Part shown: one piece after another, positions 7,912 to 15,808 of the stretch | Position numbering within the stretch: position 1 is the first letter of the stretch | Layout: each line of letters opens with the position of its first letter | Assembly: GCA_905235735.1 (NCBI GenBank) | Contig: CAJOMU010000005.1 | Coordinates: 140,438 to 204,437, forward strand | Reading direction: 5' to 3' | Source of the DNA: an uncultured Synergistales bacterium | GTDB lineage: Bacteria; Synergistota; Synergistia; Synergistales; Aminobacteriaceae | Length of the DNA: 64,000 nucleotides | Program-made: the position numbers and the translations under genes | Notes under the pieces: generated by a model | The model's input: the letters and a program-made list of their open reading frames with translations, nothing else | What the model was told of the DNA's origin: nothing | Databases searched by the model: none

Positions 7912-9399
7912 ATGGCTCAATTAAACTATCGGGTTCTTCAGGAATCAGGGTATGATGGATTCGTACTCCGTGATGCACCTGAAAAAGTAATGCAGTTCGG
8001 AGAGGGAAATTTCCTTCGTGCTTTTGCGGATGACTTCTTTGACATTGCGAATGAGAAGGCAGGTTTCAACGGAAAGGTTGTTATGGTTCAGCCGATAGCA
8101 TCAGGTCTGTCAGAGATAATCAACAGGCAGGAAGGGCTTTATACGCTTTATCTGCGAGGGAATGAGAAGGGCAGAAAGGTTGACGATAAACGTGTAATCT
8201 CATGTTGCAGCCGTGCACTGAATCCCTATGGAGAATGGGACAAGGTACTGGAACTTGCACGTAGCAAAGACCTTGAGATAATAGTGAGCAATACGACAGA
8301 GGCGGGAATAGTTCACGAGACAGAGAGCAAGTTTGACCAGACCCCTCCGATAAGTTTTCCTGCGAAACTGACGCGCGTATTATATGAACGTTTCAAGGCA
8401 GGACTTCCGGGAGTAGTGATTCTCAGCTGTGAACTCATCGACAATAACGGGAAAGAATTACTTCGCTGTGTGAATGAGTATATCAGGGACTGGAATCTTG
8501 ATGATAAGTTCAAGGCATGGGTGAACAATGAAAACGTTTTCTGCTCAACACTAGTTGACCGAATCGTTCCGGGAAGAATCAGAGACCCCAAAGAAGTTGA
8601 AGCATTGAACGCGAAGAATGGCTACGAGGATGAACTGATAGATGTAGGAGAAGTATTCGGAGTATGGATAATCGAAGGGCCTGCAGGACTTGAGGATAAA
8701 TTACCGTTCAAGAAGGCAGGAGTACCTGTTCATGTAGTGCCAGATGTAACGCCGTACAAGAAGCGTAAAGTTCGCATACTCAACGGAGCGCATACAGGTT
8801 TTGTACTGGGAGCATATCTTGCGGGGTTTGATATTGTCCGAGATTGCATGAACAATGATACTATTCGCGGCTTCATGAACAAGATGCTCTATGACGAAGT
8901 GATACCGACATTACCGTTGGACAAAGCGGATTTGATTCAGTTTGCGGAAGCGGTCCAGGATCGTTTCAACAACCCGTTTGTGAATCATGAACTGATGAGC
9001 ATATCATTGAACTCAGCATCGAAATGGAAAGCGCGAAACATGCCGAGCTTTCTTGCGTATGTTGAAGAGCAGAAGAAACTTCCTGCATGTCTGACGATGA
9101 GTCTTTCTGCATTCATAGCGTTCTACTCGAATCAGATTCAGGAACTCAATGACAAAGGACTTGTGTGCAAGCGTGCGAAGGGTAACACGTACACCATATC
9201 AGATGACAGATGGGTACTTGAGTTCTTCTATGAGCACAGGAATGATTCAGTTGAAGAGCTGGTACATTCAGTGCTGACGAACGCAAAGATGTGGGATATG
9301 GATCTTTCAGACGTAGCAGGATTTGAGGAAGCAGTAGTGAAAGGTCTGAAGAAGATTCGTACAGACGGAGCAGAGGCAGCATACAAGAGCTGTATATGA
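7912..9399 (+). CDS. uxaB: Tagaturonate reductase (altronate oxidoreductase)
   Basis: A 495-residue member of the mannitol dehydrogenase family, close to E. coli UxaB in length and sequence. Visible blocks are KVMQFGEGNFLRAF (nucleotide-binding start), VSNTTEAGI, FPAKLTRVLYERF, LSCELIDNNG, FCSTLVDRIVPG, YKKRKVRILNGAHTG (catalytic Lys region) and NPFVNHELMSISLN. It reduces tagaturonate to altronate with NADH, between uxaC and uxaA in the galacturonate branch. A Shine-Dalgarno AAAGGATG lies upstream. It ends the plus-strand operon; the fructuronate branch enzymes (uxuA, uxuB) and keto-deoxygluconate kinase and aldolase are not in the window. Confidence 0.92.
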   Translation: MAQLNYRVLQESGYDGFVLRDAPEKVMQFGEGNFLRAFADDFFDIANEKAGFNGKVVMVQPIASGLSEIINRQEGLYTLYLRGNEKGRKVDDKRVISCCSRALNPYGEWDKVLELARSKDLEIIVSNTTEAGIVHETESKFDQTPPISFPAKLTRVLYERFKAGLPGVVILSCELIDNNGKELLRCVNEYIRDWNLDDKFKAWVNNENVFCSTLVDRIVPGRIRDPKEVEALNAKNGYEDELIDVGEVFGVWIIEGPAGLEDKLPFKKAGVPVHVVPDVTPYKKRKVRILNGAHTGFVLGAYLAGFDIVRDCMNNDTIRGFMNKMLYDEVIPTLPLDKADLIQFAEAVQDRFNNPFVNHELMSISLNSASKWKARNMPSFLAYVEEQKKLPACLTMSLSAFIAFYSNQIQELNDKGLVCKRAKGNTYTISDDRWVLEFFYEHRNDSVEELVHSVLTNAKMWDMDLSDVAGFEEAVVKGLKKIRTDGAEAAYKSCI

Positions 9400-9410
9400 T
9401 TTAGAGATTG

Positions 9411-9451
9411 GGCAGTCATTGGAGGAGCAATCAACTTCTCCAGTGATTGCC
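9411..9451. terminator. Hairpin between uxaB and the DUF554 gene
   Basis: A 14-bp stem (9411-9424 with 9438-9451, two G-T pairs) lies between convergent genes. No good T-run follows on either strand, so termination may be Rho-assisted. Confidence 0.5.
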
Positions 9452-9479
9452 TCGACTATGTAACATCTCTCTCCTTTCC

Positions 9480-10184
9480 TTATGCGAATATCATCGTGAA
9501 GAATATAACATACACTAACGCAGGAAGCATATCACCGAGCTTCAATTTCGTAACCTTCAGCAAGTTTAATCCTATTCCCAGAATCATTAAGCCCCCTAAA
9601 CCCGAAATGTTCGCGTACATGTCCGACGTAATGAATGGTTCTGCCCATACAGCAAGAAACGTTAATGCACCCTGATATATGAACATCGGAATGATAGAGA
9701 ATATTACGCCCGTTCCAAGTGAACCCGCAAGAAGCATTGATGATATACCGTCCATTATGCCCTTCGTCATTAAGAGTTCAGGGTCATGTCGAATTCCATC
9801 ATTGAACGCTCCTATTATCGCCATTGAGCCAACACAGAATAACAGTGTTGCATTCACAAAGCCCTGCGTGAAACTTGCATTTGATGCATGAAGTTTTGCT
9901 TTCAATGTGTCGCCGAGACTATTCAGTTTCATCTCAAGACCAAGAAGTTCACCTGTTACTGTCCCCGTTACCAGTGAAAGAAGAACTGCTATTGAATGTT
10001 TCGTGCCGAGCGTCATGTTAATCCCTACATACATTGTGAAAAGACCAAGACAATTAAATATCGTTGTCTGCATTTTCTCAGGGATAAACTTTCCTATGAA
10101 TAATCCTAACAGACTTCCAATGAAAACAGTCAATGAATTAAATACTGTCCCGCCTGCAGGAATTGCTTTGAAGATTTCAATCAT
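9480..10184 (-). CDS. DUF554 family membrane protein (YqgA-like)
   Basis: A 234-residue inner-membrane protein with about seven hydrophobic helices. The opening PAGGTVFNSLTVFIGSLLG, followed by GLFIGKFIPEKM, and the later LFTMYVGINMTLGT and GLGGLMILGIGLNLL are characteristic of the DUF554/YqgA/YdfK family. No biochemical role is established for the family. It stands alone on the minus strand, convergent with uxaB and divergent from the IS605-type relic and ybaB. The region before it holds AAGGAG about 13 bases from the ATG, so the start is reasonable but not certain. Confidence 0.85.
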   Translation of the reverse strand: MIEIFKAIPAGGTVFNSLTVFIGSLLGLFIGKFIPEKMQTTIFNCLGLFTMYVGINMTLGTKHSIAVLLSLVTGTVTGELLGLEMKLNSLGDTLKAKLHASNASFTQGFVNATLLFCVGSMAIIGAFNDGIRHDPELLMTKGIMDGISSMLLAGSLGTGVIFSIIPMFIYQGALTFLAVWAEPFITSDMYANISGLGGLMILGIGLNLLKVTKLKLGDMLPALVYVIFFTMIFA

Positions 10185-10241
10185 GATTCGTAGAATGCTC
10201 CTTATGTTTTCGCGTTATTATACGTGATAGAATTTATTTAA

Positions 10242-10649
10242 AACAGCCAGAAAGCCCCTAGCTTTAGCTAGGGGGGATGAATAGCTTAATTTAATATAAT
10301 TTTGTTATAATTTCTCATGCGTAATGGCAAATGAGATTGTAAAGTCGGAAAAACCATCAAGGGCAGGCCAACGTGTGGAGGACGTAATTTAAAGACCTTG
10401 CGTATCTGCGAAGCATCGAGCCAGGGAAGCCAGGTTGGGGTTGCTATTAGAAGCGTAGAGAGCGAGCACAGGGTAAAAAGGGCGGCAACTATGCAATGAT
10501 TGAGGCATTAATCATAAAAATAAAAAAAGAGGAAGAATAAAATATGGTTGGGGCATCAGCCATTGGAGGAGAACCCGTAAGACGCTCTACGGAGTGCAAG
10601 GTTTGTTGATACCAGAATCCCCCTGCTTTAGCTGTGGGGAGTATGTCAA
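10242..10649 (+). mobile_element. IS200/IS605-type relic (PATE) with both ends and tnpB-tail/omega-RNA-like interior
   Basis: The left end follows TTTAA (10237-10241) and starts with a perfect subterminal hairpin, CCCCTAGC-TTTA-GCTAGGGG (10255-10274). The right end has a similar hairpin (about 10618-10640) before TGTCAA. Both look like the ends bound by Y1 transposases, and TTTAA(C) is the known left flank of IS605. No tnpA or tnpB frame fills the about 400 bases. Broken stretches in the plus frame (for example GRPTCGGRNLKTL near 10360-10400, and GGEPVRRSTEC near 10572) look like a decayed TnpB tail, the part that overlaps omega-RNA. A TATAAT at 10304-10311 could drive it. This accounts for the gene-free stretch 10185-10680. 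Confidence 0.7.
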
Positions 10650-10680
10650 GCGTTCAAAATTCAATTCAGGAGTGAAAATC

Positions 10681-10992
10681 ATGAATATAAACTCAATAAT
10701 GAAACAGGCCAAACAAATGCAGTCAAAGATGATGCAAATTCAAGAGAAACTTGCTGATGAAAAAGTAGAAGCAAGTGTAGGCGGAGGAATGGTAACAGCA
10801 ACTTTCACAGGACAGGGAGACATATTGAGCATAAAGATAGATCCCGAAGTAATTAACCCAGATGATAAAGAGATGCTTGAAGATTTAGTTGTGTCAGCAG
10901 TGAGTGAGGGCTTGAAGAAAAGCAGAGAGTTAATGACTCAGCGTATGGGAGGATTAACAGGAGCACTCGGTGCTATGGGAATGGGGATGTAA
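10681..10992 (+). CDS. ybaB: YbaB/EbfC nucleoid-associated protein
   Basis: A 103-residue YbaB-family protein. The start is the ATG at 10681, with CAGGAGTG eight bases upstream; an in-frame ATG at 10594 lies inside the mobile element and was rejected. The N-terminal helix is rich in Gln, Met and Lys (MKQAKQMQSKMMQIQEKLAD), then the conserved SVGGGMVTATFTGQGDILSI and KIDPEVINPDDKEMLEDLV follow. Family members are dimers that bind DNA without strong sequence preference. It sits seven bases before recR, the usual pairing; dnaX, which often precedes them, is absent here because the IS605-type relic lies directly upstream. Confidence 0.93.
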   Translation: MNINSIMKQAKQMQSKMMQIQEKLADEKVEASVGGGMVTATFTGQGDILSIKIDPEVINPDDKEMLEDLVVSAVSEGLKKSRELMTQRMGGLTGALGAMGMGM

Positions 10993-10999
10993 ATCACGA

Positions 11000-11593
11000 A
11001 TGGATTCACTTAATGACTTAGTGAACATTCTCAAGAAACTTCCCGGATTAGGTACAAAAAGCTCACGACGAATCGCATACTATCTTCTGAAACAAGATGA
11101 TAAATTTCTAGCTGAATTCAGCAGCTTAATTTCAAACCTCAGAAAGGGTTTATTTACCTGTGATATATGCGGCAACCTTTCGCAGAAGAATCCATGTAAC
11201 ATATGTTCGGATAAACTGAGGGACAGAAATACAATGTGCGTAGTTGAAGACATAGAAGCACTCTCAGCATTTGAGCAGGCCGGAATATACAACGGGGTCT
11301 ATCACGTTCTTGGCGAAAGGGTATCACCTCTTGACGGTGAAGATTTATCTGATAAGACGATCGAATCATTGAAAAGGCACATAAAGACTAATAAGCCTGA
11401 CGAGATAATCATAGCGACGAATCCGATTCTTGAAGGTGATTTAACGTTCTACGCACTTCTTGAAATATTGAAGAATCTCGGTATCAAGAAAATATCGAGA
11501 TTAGCATATGGTCTGCCTGTAGGAGGGTGCATTGAATTTGCAGACAAGATAACATTGCACACTGCATTAGATTCGCGGAGGCAGGTGATGTGA
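11000..11593 (+). CDS. recR: Recombination mediator protein RecR
   Basis: A 197-residue RecR of normal length starting at the ATG at 11000. Domain order: helix-hairpin-helix (KLPGLGTKSSRRIAYYLL, about 14-31), four-cysteine zinc finger (CDICGNLSQKNPCNICSD, about 55-72), Toprim domain (MCVVEDIEALSAFEQAG through IIATNPILEGDLTF) and the C-terminal LAYGLPVGGCIEFAD. It works with RecO and RecF to load RecA on gapped DNA. It follows ybaB closely. Its TGA overlaps the GTG start of ispDF by four bases, so DNA repair and isoprenoid genes are co-translated here. Confidence 0.95.
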   Translation: MDSLNDLVNILKKLPGLGTKSSRRIAYYLLKQDDKFLAEFSSLISNLRKGLFTCDICGNLSQKNPCNICSDKLRDRNTMCVVEDIEALSAFEQAGIYNGVYHVLGERVSPLDGEDLSDKTIESLKRHIKTNKPDEIIIATNPILEGDLTFYALLEILKNLGIKKISRLAYGLPVGGCIEFADKITLHTALDSRRQVM

Positions 11594-12714
11594 TTGTGAG
11601 TGAAAAGAGCGTATCATTCGTGATAGTTGCAGGCGGAAGCGGAATGAGGATGCGCGGTGAGATGAAACAGTTCATGATGCTCGGAGGCCGTCCGTTATGG
11701 AGATGGAGCTATGACGTACTCACACCTGAAAACGTAAAAGAGGCAATTTTGGTAATTCCTCAGGGAAGCAAGATAAATCATGTTCCAGAAAGCTTAACAG
11801 TACCTTTGAAGATTGCTTACGGAGGAAAAGAACGTGCCGAATCCGTAATGAATGGATTGAAAGAGGCCAAGTGTGATTACGTTATGGTTCATGATGCAGC
11901 ACGTCCATTCCTGAGCGTAAATCTGATTCGTTCACTGATTGACGCTACTGATGAAAATCATGGTGCAGTTCCAGTTCTTCCCGTTTCGGATTCATTGAAG
12001 AAGATTGACGATGATAATATCTCATGTGTTGACCGTGATGGATTGTATGTTACGCAGACCCCTCAAAGTTTCCCAAGAGAAAAGCTGATTGATTCACTGC
12101 GTGATAATCTCAAGGTTAAAGACGAGGCAGAAGCATGGATGAAAAAGGGACATGAATTGAGATATGTTGAAGGAGAGAGGCTGAACTTCAAAGTTACATG
12201 GCCTGAAGATATGATGATTTCACGAGCACTTACTGAAGGAATAACCAGAACAGGAACGGGCTATGACATACATAGATTAGTGCCTGAACGAAAATTGATA
12301 CTCGGAGGCATTGAGATTGATTCGCGTCTTGGCCTTCTTGGACATTCTGATGCTGATCTTCTTACACATGCAGTTATGGATTCGATACTAGGTGCGGCTG
12401 GACTTCCTGACATAGGCAATATCTTTCCTGCGAGTGATGAGAAGTTCCGTGATGCTGACAGTATAGAGTTATTGCGGGAGGTCATGAGTATGGTCAGTGC
12501 TGAAGGCTGGCATGTTGAGTTCGTTGACGCAGTTGTACAGGCACAAGTACCGAGACTGAATGCATATAGAGACGCGATAATTGAGAGTATGAGACGGTTC
12601 TTTGAGTTCAATGTTAAGTTCAAATCCGCAGAACACATTGATGATTCAGGTGATGGATTATCTATGTCATGCTGGGCAGCATCAACGTTAAGGAGGGCGG
12701 ACATATGGCACTGA
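11590..12714 (+). CDS. ispDF: Bifunctional IspD/IspF (MEP pathway)
   Basis: A 374-residue fusion with a GTG start overlapping the recR stop. Residues 1 to about 215 are IspD: VAGGSGMRMRGEMKQF (CTP-binding loop), VMVHDAARPFLS and TQTPQSF. Residues about 217-370 are IspF: GYDIHRLVPERKLILGG (Asp and His zinc ligands), LGHSDADLLTHAVMDSILGA, GLPDIGNIFPASD and FRDADSIELL. The first half makes CDP-methylerythritol from MEP and the second cyclises the IspE product. IspDF fusions occur in several bacterial groups that keep IspE separate. Both active sites look complete. The last ten bases overlap the next small gene, whose ribosome-binding site is inside this one. Confidence 0.95.
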   Translation: MIVSEKSVSFVIVAGGSGMRMRGEMKQFMMLGGRPLWRWSYDVLTPENVKEAILVIPQGSKINHVPESLTVPLKIAYGGKERAESVMNGLKEAKCDYVMVHDAARPFLSVNLIRSLIDATDENHGAVPVLPVSDSLKKIDDDNISCVDRDGLYVTQTPQSFPREKLIDSLRDNLKVKDEAEAWMKKGHELRYVEGERLNFKVTWPEDMMISRALTEGITRTGTGYDIHRLVPERKLILGGIEIDSRLGLLGHSDADLLTHAVMDSILGAAGLPDIGNIFPASDEKFRDADSIELLREVMSMVSAEGWHVEFVDAVVQAQVPRLNAYRDAIIESMRRFFEFNVKFKSAEHIDDSGDGLSMSCWAASTLRRADIWH

Positions 12715-12890
12715 AAATTTCGCACAACATAGAATGCGACAATAAATTATGGCTTGGAGAGGTTGCACTGAATGACTTTGAAGAGTATATCCTGACAGAT
12801 GATATTATGATTCCTCCGCTGTTTGATTCGTACAGTGATTTCATTGAACATTCATGGTCTGATTTTGTGGAGGACAGTTTATATTCGTGA
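12705..12890 (+). CDS. Small acidic protein of unknown function
   Basis: A 61-residue reading frame with a strong start: TTAAGGAGGG lies eight bases before the ATG at 12705, within the end of ispDF. The product is strongly acidic in its second half (FEEYILTDDI, FIEHSWSDFVEDS) with several aromatic residues, and has no signal peptide or membrane helix. It resembles no family I recognise. It overlaps ispDF by ten bases and shares its stop with the tsaD start, so it sits in a tightly packed operon, which supports its being real. It could be an adaptor or a fast-evolving small protein. Confidence 0.6.
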   Translation: MALKISHNIECDNKLWLGEVALNDFEEYILTDDIMIPPLFDSYSDFIEHSWSDFVEDSLYS

Positions 12891-13882
12891 TGTTGACACT
12901 TGGAATAGAAACGAGCTGTGATGATACGGGAGTATCAATCATTCGAGATGAACGCGAAGTATTATGTGAATTGCTGTCCAGCCAGATAAAAGATCATTCG
13001 CGATTCGGAGGAGTGATACCTGAATTCGCCGCACGTAAACATCTTGAGAATTTGCTTCCGTTAGTTGATGCCGCACTGAATGAATGCAGTATCAGAGGCC
13101 AAGACCTAAACTTGATTGCAGTAACGCGCGGGCCAGGACTTATGGGTTCATTGATTGTGGGAGTGATGACAGCACGAGCATTATCGCAGTCATGGAATGT
13201 TCCGTTAATCGGAGTGAATCATCTTGAAGGTCATTTATTCGCACCTCTCGTTGATGCTGAAGACTTAGAGCCTCCTTTCTTGTCGCTGATAGTTTCGGGA
13301 GGACACACAGAGATAATCTGCGTACATGAATTCGGGAAGTATGAGCTTCTTGGTGAAACGAGAGATGATGCCGCAGGTGAAGCATACGATAAGGCCGCGA
13401 GAATTTTAGGACTGAAATATCCCGGAGGCCCGGAGATTGATAAACTTGCGAAGACAGGAGACCCTTACGCATTCGATTTCCCGATTCCATTGAGGAATAC
13501 ACATGAAGTTGAATTCAGTTTCAGCGGATTGAAGACGGCATTATTATGGCAGGTGAAGAAGTTCGAGAATGACTGCGTGAACATACCAATGAATGATTTG
13601 TGCGCATCATTTCAGCGTGCAGTAACGGAGGCGTTGATGTCGAAGGTGAATCTTGCTGTGCGTCTCACTGGCATAAAGAGAGTTTCAGCATCAGGAGGAG
13701 TATCAGCGAATAGTGCATTGCGTGAGGCGTTGAGTTCAGCAAAAGGTTTCCGTGCGTGGCTTCCGAAATTGAATCGCTGTACGGATAATGCGGTTATGAT
13801 TGCTATGGCGGGTCATAATGCATGGAAGAGAGGAAAGGTTTGCGGTGATGTTATGCCGAATCCATCACTGCATGATTTATAA
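12890..13882 (+). CDS. tsaD: tRNA threonylcarbamoyladenosine transferase TsaD
   Basis: A 330-residue Kae1/TsaD-family enzyme. The ATG at 12890 overlaps the previous stop (TGATG); a GTG one codon earlier is also possible. Key parts: LGIETSCDDTGVSI, the metal-binding HLEGH (His111 and His115), SLIVSGGHTE, GEAYDKAARILGL-type block and SGGVSANSALRE near the C-terminus. With TsaB and TsaE it places the threonylcarbamoyl group on A37 of tRNAs that read ANN codons. All expected residues are present. It ends 28 bases before the phase-variable methyltransferase gene. Confidence 0.96.
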   Translation: MLTLGIETSCDDTGVSIIRDEREVLCELLSSQIKDHSRFGGVIPEFAARKHLENLLPLVDAALNECSIRGQDLNLIAVTRGPGLMGSLIVGVMTARALSQSWNVPLIGVNHLEGHLFAPLVDAEDLEPPFLSLIVSGGHTEIICVHEFGKYELLGETRDDAAGEAYDKAARILGLKYPGGPEIDKLAKTGDPYAFDFPIPLRNTHEVEFSFSGLKTALLWQVKKFENDCVNIPMNDLCASFQRAVTEALMSKVNLAVRLTGIKRVSASGGVSANSALREALSSAKGFRAWLPKLNRCTDNAVMIAMAGHNAWKRGKVCGDVMPNPSLHDL

Positions 13883-13910
13883 TGAATTCATAAAAATGGA
13901 GGTTGACAAA

Positions 13911-14747
13911 ATGAAAAGTTCATGCATAATTGAACAGAACAGAACAGAACAGAACAGAACAGAACAGAACAGAACAGAACAGAACAGCTTACGTGCGCTC
14001 TTACGCAGGAGTAGTTTACTTCACAAGTGTGTTCATTCTATTCGTGTAATCCGAAATTACTTCCGATACAGCAAATTCTGGAAGCCGTACAATGAGATGT
14101 TTGCATCTAAGGTGTGTCTTGAGATAGGTGGCCCTTCAGCACTGTTTTCACCGATTTACCTCAAGTGCAAATTTTGTGATGGTGTGAATTTCAGCGCAAA
14201 TACAGTTTGGTGGAAAAAAGGAAGTTCTGAGAAGTATACGTACAGCTTTTTGACGCTTGGAGATTTATACATAGCTGATGCTGTGAAAATAGATTGCCTT
14301 CATGATGCTTCATATGATTTTGTCATGTCATCGAATAACCTTGAACACATAGCCAACCCCATCAAAGCACTCAAGGAAATGACAAGAGTACTCAAATCCG
14401 GCGGAAGTATTGTGATACTCGTCCCAGATAAACAATACACGTTTGACCACAGACGAGAATACACCAGTTTTGAACACATGCTCGAAGACTACGAGAATGA
14501 TACGCCTGAAACAGACCTTACGCACCTTCCAGAAATTCTTGAACTTCATGATTTGTCTATGGATCTTCCGGCTGGAGATATTGAAAATTTTCGTAAACGT
14601 TCTGAACTCAACTACGAGAACAGATGCCTTCATCAACATGTATTTTCTGAGGACAGCCTGAAGAGGATATTTGAGTATTTAGGTATTGAGGTTATTAATT
14701 GCTGTAAGTGTTTCCAGAATTACATGATAGCAGGCAAAAAAGTATAA
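13911..14747 (+). CDS. Class I SAM-dependent methyltransferase, likely phase-variable
   Basis: A 278-residue protein with ATGGAGGTTGACAA upstream of the ATG at 13911. Codons 8-26 lie in a pentanucleotide repeat and encode an EQNRT repeat. From about residue 60 it has a Methyltransf_11-type fold: VCLEIGGPS (SAM-binding loop), SYDFVMSSNNLEHI and MTRVLKSGGSIVILVPD. The present 11 repeats keep the frame open. The substrate is not visible. The gene for a membrane acyltransferase follows after 42 bases, so modification of a surface glycan is the likeliest role. The longer in-frame start at 13800 lies inside tsaD and was rejected. Confidence 0.8.
   Translation: MKSSCIIEQNRTEQNRTEQNRTEQNSLRALLRRSSLLHKCVHSIRVIRNYFRYSKFWKPYNEMFASKVCLEIGGPSALFSPIYLKCKFCDGVNFSANTVWWKKGSSEKYTYSFLTLGDLYIADAVKIDCLHDASYDFVMSSNNLEHIANPIKALKEMTRVLKSGGSIVILVPDKQYTFDHRREYTSFEHMLEDYENDTPETDLTHLPEILELHDLSMDLPAGDIENFRKRSELNYENRCLHQHVFSEDSLKRIFEYLGIEVINCCKCFQNYMIAGKKV
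13932..13987 (+). repeat. Pentanucleotide repeat (GAACA x 11) inside the methyltransferase gene
   Basis: Eleven perfect copies of GAACA (13932-13986) plus one base begin seven codons after the start of the methyltransferase. Five is not a multiple of three, so gain or loss of one unit by slipped-strand mispairing shifts the frame and stops the protein early. This is the standard design of translational phase variation. Confidence 0.9.
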
Positions 14748-14789
14748 TGTGCGTGTAGAATATCAGCAGTAAGGTTAAGGAGTGAAAAT

Positions 14790-15806
14790 ATGTTCGGCCA
14801 TGAAAGAATAAGCTATCTCGATTCTCTGAAAGTATTATCTGCATTCTGCGTCGTATTCATTCATTCAGCTTCTGGTGTATGGCATGAATCCGATGTGTAT
14901 TCCTTCGAGTATTTCATAATCAACATATACGAAGGTCTAATCAGATGGTGCGTACCTGTATTCGCTATGATAAGCGGCGCAATTTTCCTCAGAAAGGACA
15001 TAACGATACGAGAACTCTTCAGCAAATATATTCTCAGAATCTTTACGGCATTCATATTCTGGTCAGTGTTCTATGCATTGATTCATTATCACGTCAATGA
15101 AGATTTCAACATGGCCGTTACTCTCCTCATTATCGGCTATTTTCATATGTGGTATCTCCCAATGACAATGACACTGTATGCAGTAACTCCATTCATGAAA
15201 TTAATCTCGCAGTCAGAATCACTCGCGAAATATTTTCTCGTTCTCTCATGCATTGCGTTTCTTGCATTCCCTCAGACAATCAATACAACACTGCTATTCT
15301 CTGGCCTTTATGGTGATATATTGTCTCAGTTATCCGGCAAATTTTACTTCAGTCTTGCAGGAGGCTTCACAGGATATTTTCTTCTTGGTTATGTGCTGAG
15401 TGTGATTGAAATTGATTCTAGACTTGAGAAACTGATATATATTCTGGGGATTGCAGGCTTCATTATGACGGTCGTATTCTCTCATATTGCATCAGTCATG
15501 ATGAACGAACCAGACCAGAGATTTTATGACGCAATGAACATTCATATTATGCTTGAGAGCGTTGCAGTCTTCGTGTATTTCAGGAAGCATAATCTCAGCA
15601 GTGAATTTCTGAGCAGAATATCGCGTTACAGTTTGGGAGCATATCTCGTACATGCTGAAGTTCTACGATGGGCACGCATGATGAATCTCTTTTCATTCTG
15701 TCCGTTAATCTCCATTCCAGTTGTATCACTTGCTGTACTGGTCATCTCGTATGCATTATCGGCACTGCTGAATCACATTCCATTCATCAACAGGTATATC
15801 GTGTAA
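14790..15806 (+). CDS. Acyltransferase 3 family membrane protein
   Basis: A 338-residue polytopic protein of the OafA/WecH/NodX acyltransferase family, normal length, with about ten helices. The N-terminal YLDSLKVLSAFCVVFIHSA contains the conserved His of the first helix, and RWCVPVFAMISGAIFL follows with the family Arg. The end SRYSLGAYLVHAEVL is the usual final signature. Members transfer acetyl or other acyl groups onto glycans or lipids in the inner membrane. A Shine-Dalgarno AAGGAGTG precedes the ATG. It probably shares a transcript with the phase-variable methyltransferase, forming a two-step surface modification unit. Confidence 0.85.
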   Translation: MFGHERISYLDSLKVLSAFCVVFIHSASGVWHESDVYSFEYFIINIYEGLIRWCVPVFAMISGAIFLRKDITIRELFSKYILRIFTAFIFWSVFYALIHYHVNEDFNMAVTLLIIGYFHMWYLPMTMTLYAVTPFMKLISQSESLAKYFLVLSCIAFLAFPQTINTTLLFSGLYGDILSQLSGKFYFSLAGGFTGYFLLGYVLSVIEIDSRLEKLIYILGIAGFIMTVVFSHIASVMMNEPDQRFYDAMNIHIMLESVAVFVYFRKHNLSSEFLSRISRYSLGAYLVHAEVLRWARMMNLFSFCPLISIPVVSLAVLVISYALSALLNHIPFINRYIV

Positions 15807-15808
15807 TC

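Noticed and set aside
9411..9451. Riboswitch or sRNA after uxaB
   Set aside because: A single stem between convergent genes is enough to explain it as a transcription end.
12261..12725. Minus-strand frame of 154 codons opposite ispDF
   Set aside because: It lies wholly opposite the IspF domain, has no ribosome-binding site, and its product has no recognisable feature.
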